NCBI GenBank assembly: GCA_003446975.1
Contig: DMAP01000263.1
Location: 1 to 6,966, forward strand
DNA length: 6,966 nt
From: Clostridiales bacterium
Lineage (GTDB): Bacteria > Bacillota > Clostridia > Tissierellales > Dethiosulfatibacteraceae
Direction: 5' to 3'
The position numbers and the translations under genes are program-made. Positions 1 through 5,226 of the stretch are shown in pieces (position 1 is the stretch's first letter; each line of letters starts with the position of its first letter). The notes beneath the pieces were generated by a model. The model saw only the letters and a program-made list of their open reading frames with translations, did no database searches and was not told where the DNA came from.

Positions 1-374
1 TTAGGTTTGAAATTATGCTTTTTCATCCATGCCATAATATCATCATAATCCGGTTTTATTTTTTCGTAAGGACCCATATAGGTACATGATACTTTCTTGC
101 CGGTTGGCAGCTCACTGGCGATGATATCTCCCTTTCCTGCAATAAGCTTGCTGACTGGGTAACCGGCCTCTATAACCAGATTATCCGTGTCATTGCTGTG
201 AAAAGCGACAAAAGGCGCACCGAGTGGATGTTCTCCCATTTTATACAAATATCCCTCGATGGCACTGTAGCACTGACTTAACGTTTTAGATAAATTTTCC
301 AAAGTAGTTGTTGTTTTAATGGATAAAACATATCTAGCTGTTTCATCATCGACTAATTTGCATTGATACTTCAT
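1..374 (-). CDS. Stand-alone GyrI-like (AraC effector-binding type) small-molecule-binding protein, C-terminus cut by window edge
   Basis: The minus frame from ATG at 374 stays open to the left edge, giving 124 full codons with no stop. The protein starts MKYQCKLVDDETARYV. The pattern is that of GyrI-like effector-binding domains: a PLGAPFVAFH segment near residues 50-59, then a VIEAGYPV strand, a GDIIASELPTGKKVSCTYMGPYEKI stretch split across residues 82-106, and a C-terminal helix with DDIMAWMKKH. There is no DNA-binding helix-turn-helix ahead of it, so this is the domain alone. Such proteins are usually about 150 residues, so roughly 25-30 residues are probably missing. Family members bind hydrophobic or cationic small molecules, and some hydrolyse or sequester them; the ligand here cannot be told. 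The start is supported by GGGGAGG at 381-387, six bases upstream. It has its own promoter and is separated from the upstream operon by a terminator. Confidence 0.8.
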   Translation of the reverse strand, partial: MKYQCKLVDDETARYVLSIKTTTTLENLSKTLSQCYSAIEGYLYKMGEHPLGAPFVAFHSNDTDNLVIEAGYPVSKLIAGKGDIIASELPTGKKVSCTYMGPYEKIKPDYDDIMAWMKKHNFKP

Positions 375-407
375 AATACGCCTCCCCAAATCATTATCGT
401 TGAGAAT

Positions 408-436
408 ATTATACATTAATGTTATTGTTATGGCAA
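408..436 (-). promoter_or_regulatory. Sigma-A/sigma-70 type promoter of the GyrI-like gene
   Basis: Read on the minus strand, the -35 is TTGCCA (431-436, five of six consensus bases). A 17-bp spacer leads to a perfect -10 TATAAT (408-413). Transcription would start near 401, giving a leader of about 27 bases that contains the Shine-Dalgarno at 381-387. Spacing and sequence are close to ideal, so expression without a repressor should be strong. Confidence 0.75.
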
Positions 437-450
437 ACGATTTCATCGTT
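436..450. promoter_or_regulatory. Palindromic operator candidate at the -35 of the GyrI-like gene
   Basis: AACGAT-TTC-ATCGTT is a perfect 6-3-6 inverted repeat that touches the upstream edge of the -35 hexamer. The right half, extended to ATCGTTGA (445-452), is repeated exactly at 396-403, over the predicted transcription start. One full palindrome and one extra half-site on either side of the core promoter fit a dimeric regulator. No gene for that regulator is in the window. Confidence 0.5.
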
Positions 451-463
451 GATATTTCAACAT

Positions 464-483
464 TTTGATATATATTTATCAAA
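464..483. repeat. Short AT-rich inverted repeat
   Basis: TTTGATA-TATATT-TATCAAA is a perfect 7-6-7 inverted repeat lying 28 bp upstream of the -35 of the GyrI-like gene. It could be a protein-binding site, but perfect AT-only repeats of this size also arise by chance in such AT-rich DNA. The rest of 451-596 shows no gene. Confidence 0.3.
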
Positions 484-596
484 TTATTTCCTTGATTTTT
501 AGCTATGATTATTCAGTTTTTTGCAGAGGTTTTCTTATTGCTGAATAGTATATAGATTAACAATTTATTTACTGATAATTATTTGACAAAATTCAC

Positions 597-637
597 AAAA
601 AACTTGCACCCTAAAATTATAGGCGTGCAAGTTTTTT
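597..637 (-). terminator. Rho-independent terminator at the end of the transporter/peptidase operon
   Basis: The arms AACTTGCAC (601-609) and GTGCAAGTT (625-633) pair perfectly. The pairing continues inward as CCTA (610-613) with TAGG (620-623) past a single bulged base at 624, leaving a six-base loop. In the minus-strand RNA the hairpin is preceded by a run of A and followed by a run of U. It lies about 30 bp past the stop codon of the transporter at 666. The T tract on the plus strand (632-638) means it could also work in the opposite direction, though no plus-strand gene ends here. Confidence 0.9.
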
Positions 638-665
638 TCTGTAATTGTCTTACTTTAGATAATCG

Positions 666-2051
666 TTAGAATGGTCCATAATTAATCATAACTGAAACAG
701 CAACAAGCACCGCTCCAATCAGAGACCAGATCAAGAACAAAGGAAACATCCATTTCGCCCATTTGTCCCAAGGTATTCCACCTATTGCCAATGCTGCCAT
801 AAAGTAACCGGAAGTCGGTGAGATAACATTTGAAAAACCGTCACCAAGCTGAAAAGCCAATACAGCACTTTGTCTGGTTATGCCAACCACATCTGCCATA
901 GGCGCCATAATAGGCATTGACACAGCTGCTTGCCCACTACCAGATGGCACAATCAAATTGATAAAACTTTGAACAACAAACATTCCTACGCCACTCAGAG
1001 CAGCTGGTAGATTCTGTACTGCGCTAGCGAGACTGTATATGACTGTGTCGATTATATTGCCTTCTCTCATTACCACCATAATTGAGGTGGCAAGGCCAAT
1101 GACCAAAGCCCCGTATACCAGTTCTTTTGCCCCGTTAACAAACTCCTCGGCAATTTTATTGATTCCAAGACCTCCCAGGACACCTGCTGCTATACCAATA
1201 ATCAAGAACATGGCTGTCAATTCTGTTATGTAGAATCCTAATTGTACAACACCATAAGCCAATATAGCCAATCCAATCAGGAAAGACAGCAACACTAGTT
1301 TATGGCGACCTGTAAACTCAGGAAGATTTTCCAAGTCAAAGGCGTTATGTTGCTTCTTGTCCTGTTCGTAGGTTGGACTTAACTCCGGATTCTTTTGCAC
1401 TTTTGATGCATGTCTGTAGACGTATATGATGGAAACAGACAGGATAATGGCATAAACGACCAATCTGTAGCCAATACCTGAAAAAAGAGGCAACCCCGAT
1501 ATTCCTTGTGCTATTCCGACTGTGAACGGATTCATGAACGCTCCTGCAAATCCAGCTCCCGCTCCCAATAAAACCATTGCGGTTCCAGTAATTGTGTCAA
1601 ATCCAAGAGCTAATGCCAGAGATATGATGATCGGATAAAACGGAAGCATCTCCTCGGCAGCACCCAGTATTGCACCAGCTAATGAGAAAATTATCATGAT
1701 GATCGGTATAATGAGTTTTTCTTTTCCTTGTGTCTTTTGAACGACCGCTCCAATCCCTGCATTTATGGCACCCGTTGCTTGCAAAATCCCAAATGATCCG
1801 CCTATCATCAATACAAAGAATATAATGTATCCTGCAGCCTCCATCCCACCTGGGATAGCCTTGAATAGACCAAAAAATCCGACGGGAGATCTTTCAACAT
1901 TGGCATAGGTATCAGGTACAACAAATATTCTGCCAGTGTCTGGATCAACAGCCCTTTCAAACTCTCCTGCTGGTATAACATATGTCAACAACGCCACTAT
2001 AACGATTAAAAAGAATAACAACGCATAGGTATGTGGTATTTTAAATTTCAT
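666..2051 (-). CDS. YfcC/DcuC-family integral membrane transporter (second paralogue, distal in operon)
   Basis: This is a 461-residue, very hydrophobic protein with roughly a dozen membrane segments. It starts MKFKIPHTYALLFFLIV and has the features of the YfcC branch of the DcuC superfamily. These are IPAGEF near 26-31, GGSFGI near 84-89, AAEEMLPFYP near 131-140, NPFTVGIAQ at 174-182, the VPSGSGQA signature at 368-375, and LGDGFSNVISPTSGYFMAAL at 402-421. A hydrophilic loop (about 213-250) splits the two halves. The family includes carriers for dicarboxylates and amino acids, but substrates of most YfcC members are unproven. The start follows AGGAGGAG (2056-2063), which overlaps the stop codon of the upstream peptidase, so the two are probably translationally coupled. 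Residues 319-323 read GLATS, where its paralogue has GLARG. Family assignment is firm; the substrate is not known. An amino acid, dipeptide or N-acyl derivative would suit the peptidase next door. Confidence 0.88.
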   Translation of the reverse strand: MKFKIPHTYALLFFLIVIVALLTYVIPAGEFERAVDPDTGRIFVVPDTYANVERSPVGFFGLFKAIPGGMEAAGYIIFFVLMIGGSFGILQATGAINAGIGAVVQKTQGKEKLIIPIIMIIFSLAGAILGAAEEMLPFYPIIISLALALGFDTITGTAMVLLGAGAGFAGAFMNPFTVGIAQGISGLPLFSGIGYRLVVYAIILSVSIIYVYRHASKVQKNPELSPTYEQDKKQHNAFDLENLPEFTGRHKLVLLSFLIGLAILAYGVVQLGFYITELTAMFLIIGIAAGVLGGLGINKIAEEFVNGAKELVYGALVIGLATSIMVVMREGNIIDTVIYSLASAVQNLPAALSGVGMFVVQSFINLIVPSGSGQAAVSMPIMAPMADVVGITRQSAVLAFQLGDGFSNVISPTSGYFMAALAIGGIPWDKWAKWMFPLFLIWSLIGAVLVAVSVMINYGPF

Positions 2052-2055
2052 TTTT

Positions 2056-2063
2056 CTCCTCCT
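2056..2063 (-). promoter_or_regulatory. Ribosome binding site overlapping the upstream stop codon
   Basis: AGGAGGAG on the minus strand contains the AG of the peptidase TAG stop (2062-2064) and sits five bases before the transporter ATG at 2051. The ten-base gap between stop codon and start codon suggests coupled translation of peptidase and transporter. Confidence 0.75.
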
Positions 2064-3243
2064 AATTTACACAAAATTTTTCTATCAGGTCAAAATATAT
2101 ATTAGTTCCTTGAATTATCTGTTCAATTTCACAAAACTCATCGTTCGCATGTGCCTGATTGATGTTTCCAGGTCCTATGATGATGCATTCAGCTTCCGAG
2201 TGATTGCTGAGCAATCCCGCATCACTCCAGGCAGGAAAATCTCTTGGTGTTCTTTTATTGTTTGTGTGTTTCTCAACGAGTTTTATAGTTTCTGTCACTA
2301 AAGGATGTTTGATATCGATACTATGAGGCGCATTGATCATCGAAGCAGTCAACTCTCTCATCTCTCTAGTCTCAAAAGACCCGCCAAATTTATCAACTAC
2401 CTTTTGCGCCAAATCCTGGACTTCTCTGTATATGGATTCAAGGGTTTCATTGGGCAGCCAGCGTCGATCAATTTGTATCGTACATGTGTCAGGTACAATA
2501 TTGGGGTCGTTTCCGCCATTAATGACACCAACATTTATTGATCCATATCCAACTAAATCGAATTGTCTCGATTCAATTTCGGGTTGCAAAACTTCTAAAA
2601 CAAGTCGATTAAACTCTGATGCCATATAAATGGCATTGATACCTTCATGAGGTCTGCTTCCATGGGTAGATCTGCCCTTGAACTTGACTTCCATCCATTC
2701 CATACCTTTATGTGCAATTGATACCTCAAGTTGTGTCGGCTCTCCAATAACTACCATTTTGGGAATAATGCCTTTCTCAATTAGCCTTTCCGTTCCCTTT
2801 GAACGCTCCTCTTCATCGATCACACCGGCAAACATGACTGTCTTTCTGAGTTTCACACCGGAGCGTTTAATAGCTATCATAGCAGCCAATGCTGCTGTCA
2901 GACCCGCTTTCATATCAGCTGACCCCCTGCCGAAAATCTTGCCGTCTCTGATAAACGGATTAAAGGCGTCATAATCCATTGTGAATCCGGGAATCGTGTC
3001 TGTATGACCATTGAACATAAGCTCGATACCCTCTTCCTCACCTCTGATATAACCGTATACATTGGGTCTGTTTTCTTCAATCTGATCCAGTTCAGCCTCT
3101 ATACCTTCCTTCTGTAGTAACTTAAGTATGTAATCTGCCACTCTGGATTCTTTTTCTGCAACTTCTTTATGTCCTTCAATTGAAATAAGTTCCTGAAGTA
3201 TTTTTAGTACTTCGTAGTTACTGATAAACTCAATTAACTGCAT
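2062..3243 (-). CDS. M20-family zinc metallopeptidase/deacylase (ArgE/DapE type)
   Basis: This is a 393-residue cytoplasmic hydrolase, starting MQLIEFISNYEVLK. The two-metal site of the M20 family is complete: H80 and D82 in NGHTDT, bridging D110 in GRGSADMKAG, catalytic and ligand E144/E145 in VIDEEERSKG, E168 in VIGEPT, and H365 near the C-terminus in NQAHANDEF. The dimerisation insert (about 177-300) carries H194 in RSTHGSRPHEG, which in DapE helps the catalytic site of the partner subunit. Relatives remove acetyl, succinyl or amino-acyl groups from amino acids, or cleave small peptides; sequence alone does not decide which. The frame is open upstream to 3348. The start at 3243 was chosen because AAGGAG lies seven bases upstream (3251-3256) and because family similarity begins there. 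It lies between two YfcC-type transporters and downstream of an ArsR gene, arguing for catabolism of an imported substrate rather than arginine or lysine synthesis. Confidence 0.9.
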   Translation of the reverse strand: MQLIEFISNYEVLKILQELISIEGHKEVAEKESRVADYILKLLQKEGIEAELDQIEENRPNVYGYIRGEEEGIELMFNGHTDTIPGFTMDYDAFNPFIRDGKIFGRGSADMKAGLTAALAAMIAIKRSGVKLRKTVMFAGVIDEEERSKGTERLIEKGIIPKMVVIGEPTQLEVSIAHKGMEWMEVKFKGRSTHGSRPHEGINAIYMASEFNRLVLEVLQPEIESRQFDLVGYGSINVGVINGGNDPNIVPDTCTIQIDRRWLPNETLESIYREVQDLAQKVVDKFGGSFETREMRELTASMINAPHSIDIKHPLVTETIKLVEKHTNNKRTPRDFPAWSDAGLLSNHSEAECIIIGPGNINQAHANDEFCEIEQIIQGTNIYFDLIEKFCVN

Positions 3244-3250
3244 TTTGACT

Positions 3251-3256
3251 CTCCTT
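3251..3256 (-). promoter_or_regulatory. Ribosome binding site that sets the peptidase start
   Basis: AAGGAG on the minus strand is seven bases from the ATG at 3243. The in-frame upstream start codons (for example at 3348, 3336 and 3315) have no comparable site, so the extra 35 codons are read as untranslated leader. Confidence 0.75.
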
Positions 3257-3273
3257 CCTATTAGATAATCCGA

Positions 3274-3300
3274 CAATGGCTTTATTATATTAAACCATTG
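3274..3300 (-). repeat. Inverted repeat / leader hairpin with a TATAAT in its loop
   Basis: CAATGG (3274-3279) pairs with CCATTG (3295-3300), and TTTA (3281-3284) with TAAA (3291-3294). One base (3280) is bulged and six bases form the loop. On the minus strand the top of the structure reads TATAAT (3284-3289), a perfect -10 hexamer about 40 bases before the peptidase start. No acceptable -35 lies 16-18 bp upstream of it. The element could be a DNA operator centred on a weak or activated promoter, or an RNA hairpin in the peptidase leader. It has no U tract, so it is not a terminator. Confidence 0.45.
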
Positions 3301-3312
3301 GCATCCCTCCTT
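3290..3312 (-). other. Orphan strong Shine-Dalgarno with a two- to four-codon mini-ORF in the peptidase leader
   Basis: AAGGAGG (3306-3312, minus strand) is a near-perfect ribosome site. Seven bases later comes an ATG at 3298 that opens only Met-Val-stop (TAA at 3290-3292). An in-frame ATG at 3304 would make Met-Pro-Met-Val. The mini-ORF is in a different frame from the peptidase and overlaps one arm of the 3274-3300 hairpin, so a ribosome here could affect folding of the leader. Whether it is translated is unknown. Confidence 0.3.
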
Positions 3313-3328
3313 CATGATGTAATTAATT

Positions 3329-3356
3329 GTGTTCATATGTTGATACATATAAACAC
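3329..3356. promoter_or_regulatory. ArsR-type operator candidate between repressor and peptidase genes (site 2)
   Basis: GTGTTCATATG (3329-3339) and CATATAAACAC (3346-3356) form an 11-6-11 inverted repeat with a single mismatch. The half TGTTCATAT resembles half-sites known for the ArsR/SmtB family. Within it, 3335-3355 matches 5104-5124 upstream of the first transporter at 18 of 21 positions. As RNA it could also fold into a hairpin, with one G-U pair, but no U run follows. A weak -10-like TATAAA on the minus strand lies just upstream, at the end of the repressor gene. Confidence 0.6.
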
Positions 3357-3376
3357 ATTCGGTGCAAGTTTATACA

Positions 3377-3679
3377 TTACTCCAAAAATCCAAAGGTAAC
3401 AAATTTAAGTATAGATTCTGACAAAGAGGTCAACGTATACATATTGACCGAATAGTACATTTCCTTGCCTTCCTTTCTGCTGGTGACTATACCTGCTCTC
3501 TTTAGAATTTGGAGATGATGTGACACTGTTGGCCTTGAGACAGATGTTTTATCTGCAATTTCATTGACCATCATCTCTCTATGTCCGATGATATTCATGA
3601 TTTCCAATCTGACTTCATCGGATAAAGCTTTCACAACTTCAATATCAAAATTATTTTGACTTATACCTGCCATATGCAA
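3377..3679 (-). CDS. ArsR-family winged helix-turn-helix transcriptional repressor
   Basis: This is a 100-residue protein, the usual ArsR size. The core runs VVKALSDEVRLEIMNII near residues 15-31. The helix-turn-helix follows (about 37-63: MVNEIADKTSVSRPTVSHHLQILKRAG, here in two overlapping parts), then the wing with RKEGKEMYYSVN. It has no cysteine at all, so it cannot be a thiol metal sensor of the ArsR/CadC kind. An organic ligand or constitutive repression is more likely. The start shown is TTG at 3679, seven bases after AAAGG (3687-3691). An ATG at 3673, two codons in, is possible but lies 13 bases from that site. It sits 33 bp behind the first transporter, in the same operon, and 133 bp ahead of the peptidase. 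Matching palindromic sequences before the operon and before the peptidase suggest it controls both and itself. Confidence 0.88.
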   Translation of the reverse strand: MHMAGISQNNFDIEVVKALSDEVRLEIMNIIGHREMMVNEIADKTSVSRPTVSHHLQILKRAGIVTSRKEGKEMYYSVNMYTLTSLSESILKFVTFGFLE

Positions 3680-3712
3680 TCGACTACCTTTATCAAATTT
3701 ATTTCCAATTAA

Positions 3713-5083
3713 CTAATAGACATAGGTTGAAATGATTAACAATACACATCCTTGAACACACCAGATAACAAAAAGGGGTGCCATCCATTTTGCCCATTCC
3801 CGCCATTTTATACCACCCAATGCCAAAGCTGCCATAAAATAGCCAGATGTCGGGCTGATTACATTTGAAAAACCGTCTCCAAATTGAAATGCTAAAACCG
3901 CTGTTTGTCTTGATACACCAACAATATCAGCTATGCTTTTCATAATTGGCATAGTTACTGATGCCTGTCCGCTTCCTGATGTCACAAATAGATTGATGAT
4001 ACTTTGAATCACAAACATTCCGATGGCACTTATTCTGGGCGAAAAATCCTGTATGGCAACTGAAAGACTGTAAATAACTGTATCCATAATATTGGCATAC
4101 TCCATAATGGCAGTCACGCCTCTTGCCAAACCGATGATAAGAGCTCCGTAGATTAAACTTGAAGCGCCTTTAGTGAATTCAGCCACTATTCTCCCTGGTT
4201 TGAGTTCTCCAACTAGACCTGATAATATGCCCATAATTAGAAATGTTGTGGATATTTCCAGAATAAAGAATTCAAGTCTGACAATACCATAGGTCAGAAA
4301 CGCAAAGGATGAAAGAAGCACAATCAGGACTCTGATATGCTTATTAGTCAATGTTGGCAATCTATCAAAATCAAAACCTGTCTGCATTGAGTCTCCATAA
4401 ATGGAAATCGGCTCTTTGTCATCCTTTTTTATTTTACTGGCGTGCAAATAGACATAAATGATTGCTGTCGCAACGAATACCACATAGGCAACAATTCGAA
4501 ATCCCAAACCAGAGAACAAGGGCAGTTCTGATATCTCCTGGGCTATGCCCACAGTGAATGGGTTTAAAAACCCGGCAACAAAACCAGCGCCGGTACCCAA
4601 CAACACCAAAGCGACCCCAGTGATTCGATCAAATCCCAATGCAAGAGCCAGTCCTATAAATATGGGATATAAAGGCAAGGCTTCTTCAGCAGTTCCAAAA
4701 ACAGCTCCCGCCAATGAAAAAAGTATCATTATGATCGGTATCAGTCTTTTTTCTTTTTTGCCGTATAATTGAACTATCTTATTGACAGTGGTATTGATGG
4801 TTCCCGTTGCATTGATGATGCCAAAACTTCCACCTGTCAATAACACAAATATGATAATATTGCTTGCTTGCATCATTCCTTCCGGGACAGCTTTTATAAT
4901 ATCAAATACAGATATATAAGTTTTTTCGATGGTTCGATAGCTGTCTGGAATCACATAAGTAATACCTGACTCTGCATCAATGTATCTGTCAAAAATACCA
5001 GAAGGTATAAAATAAGACGAAATACCTAATAAAACAATTATAATGAAAATAAGTATATAAGAATCAGGAAGTCTGAGCCTCAT
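3713..5083 (-). CDS. YfcC/DcuC-family integral membrane transporter (first gene of operon)
   Basis: This is a 456-residue membrane protein, clearly paralogous along its whole length to the transporter at 666-2051; by eye about half the residues agree. It shares the same landmarks: GGSFGI at 84-89, TAEEALPLYP at 131-140, NPFTVGIAQ at 174-182, GLARG at 318-322, and GDGFSNVISPTSGYFMAAL at 402-420. The SGSGQA signature is intact, but the residue before it is Thr368 (VTSGSGQA), where the paralogue has Pro. It starts MRLRLPDSYILIF after AGGAGGG, seven bases upstream (5091-5097). It is the first gene behind the promoter at 5124-5152 and is followed after 33 bp by the ArsR gene with no terminator. 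A carrier for an amino acid, carboxylate or N-acyl derivative is likely; the exact substrate and energy coupling cannot be read from the sequence. Confidence 0.88.
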   Translation of the reverse strand: MRLRLPDSYILIFIIIVLLGISSYFIPSGIFDRYIDAESGITYVIPDSYRTIEKTYISVFDIIKAVPEGMMQASNIIIFVLLTGGSFGIINATGTINTTVNKIVQLYGKKEKRLIPIIMILFSLAGAVFGTAEEALPLYPIFIGLALALGFDRITGVALVLLGTGAGFVAGFLNPFTVGIAQEISELPLFSGLGFRIVAYVVFVATAIIYVYLHASKIKKDDKEPISIYGDSMQTGFDFDRLPTLTNKHIRVLIVLLSSFAFLTYGIVRLEFFILEISTTFLIMGILSGLVGELKPGRIVAEFTKGASSLIYGALIIGLARGVTAIMEYANIMDTVIYSLSVAIQDFSPRISAIGMFVIQSIINLFVTSGSGQASVTMPIMKSIADIVGVSRQTAVLAFQFGDGFSNVISPTSGYFMAALALGGIKWREWAKWMAPLFVIWCVQGCVLLIISTYVY

Positions 5084-5103
5084 GTTTAAGCCCTCCTATA
5101 GTT

Positions 5104-5125
5104 ATATGTTTAAACTTATAAACAT
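5104..5125. promoter_or_regulatory. ArsR-type operator candidate over the operon promoter (site 1)
   Basis: ATGTTTA-AACTTA-TAAACAT (5106-5125) is a perfect 7-6-7 inverted repeat covering the end of the -10 hexamer and the start site, where a bound repressor would block RNA polymerase. On the minus strand 5104-5124 begins TGTTTATA and ends AACATAT, as does 3335-3355 before the peptidase gene; 18 of 21 positions match, in the same orientation. The ArsR gene in the same operon is the obvious candidate for the binding protein. Confidence 0.65.
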
Positions 5126-5152
5126 GTTACACATATATTGAAATTTTGTCAA
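5124..5152 (-). promoter_or_regulatory. Promoter of the transporter-ArsR-peptidase-transporter operon
   Basis: On the minus strand the -35 is a perfect TTGACA (5147-5152), followed by a 17-bp spacer and -10 TAACAT (5124-5129, four of six). Transcription would start near 5117, leaving a leader of about 34 bases that includes the palindromic site 5104-5125 and the Shine-Dalgarno at 5091-5097. Confidence 0.7.
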
Positions 5153-5160
5153 ATTTTGTT
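5141..5160. repeat. Two tandem 10-bp direct repeats at the operon -35
   Basis: AAATTTTGTC and AAATTTTGTT lie head to tail and differ only in the last base. They overlap the -35 of the minus-strand operon promoter, one turn of the helix apart. They could bind a regulator on one face of the DNA or simply be an A/T-rich UP-like element. Confidence 0.35.
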
Positions 5161-5175
5161 ATTTATTAAACAATA

Positions 5176-5213
5176 TTGTGAATTTTTATGATTATGTGTC
5201 ATAATATAATCAT
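5176..5213 (+). promoter_or_regulatory. Promoter of the SRAP gene with overlapping palindromes
   Basis: TTGTGA (5176-5181), an 18-bp spacer and CATAAT (5200-5205), preceded by an extended -10 TGT (5197-5199), make a plausible promoter. An alternative TATAAT at 5205-5210 lacks a -35. A perfect 6-3-6 palindrome, ATTATG-TGT-CATAAT (5191-5205), covers the -10. A second inverted repeat, ATGATTAT (5188-5195) with ATAATCAT (5206-5213), surrounds it. These are operator candidates for an unknown regulator and do not look like a CGAAC-type LexA box. Confidence 0.5.
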
Positions 5214-5226
5214 GCGAGGTGATAGT

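Noticed and set aside
510..547. TATTCAG (510-516) with CTGAATA (541-547) as a hairpin
   Set aside because: Seven pairs around a 24-base loop in AT-rich DNA is weak, and no U tract or gene end is adjacent.
583..588. Perfect TTGACA on the plus strand as a -35
   Set aside because: No -10 lies 16-18 bp downstream, where the terminator stem is instead, and no plus-strand gene follows.
2333..2974. Several plus-strand open frames opposite the peptidase gene
   Set aside because: All lie antisense to a well-supported metallopeptidase with complete metal ligands; composition and lack of ribosome sites mark them as shadows.
3244..3348. N-terminal extension of the M20 peptidase by 35 codons
   Set aside because: In-frame ATG codons lack a spaced ribosome site, the stretch overlaps the operator-like palindrome, and family similarity begins at the ATG at 3243, which has AAGGAG seven bases upstream.
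3362..3371. Ten-base word GTGCAAGTTT also found in the terminator at 625-634
   Set aside because: Only ten bases, no pairing partner near 3362 and no T run; most likely chance.
4545..4772. Plus-strand open frame opposite the first transporter (and similarly 1039-1233 opposite the second)
   Set aside because: These are antisense to conserved transmembrane regions, with low-complexity Pro/Ala/Ser/Thr composition typical of reversed membrane-protein codons.
5188..5226. N-terminal extension of the SRAP protein by 13 codons
   Set aside because: It would bury the catalytic cysteine, which must be residue 2 after Met removal, and would place the start inside the promoter.
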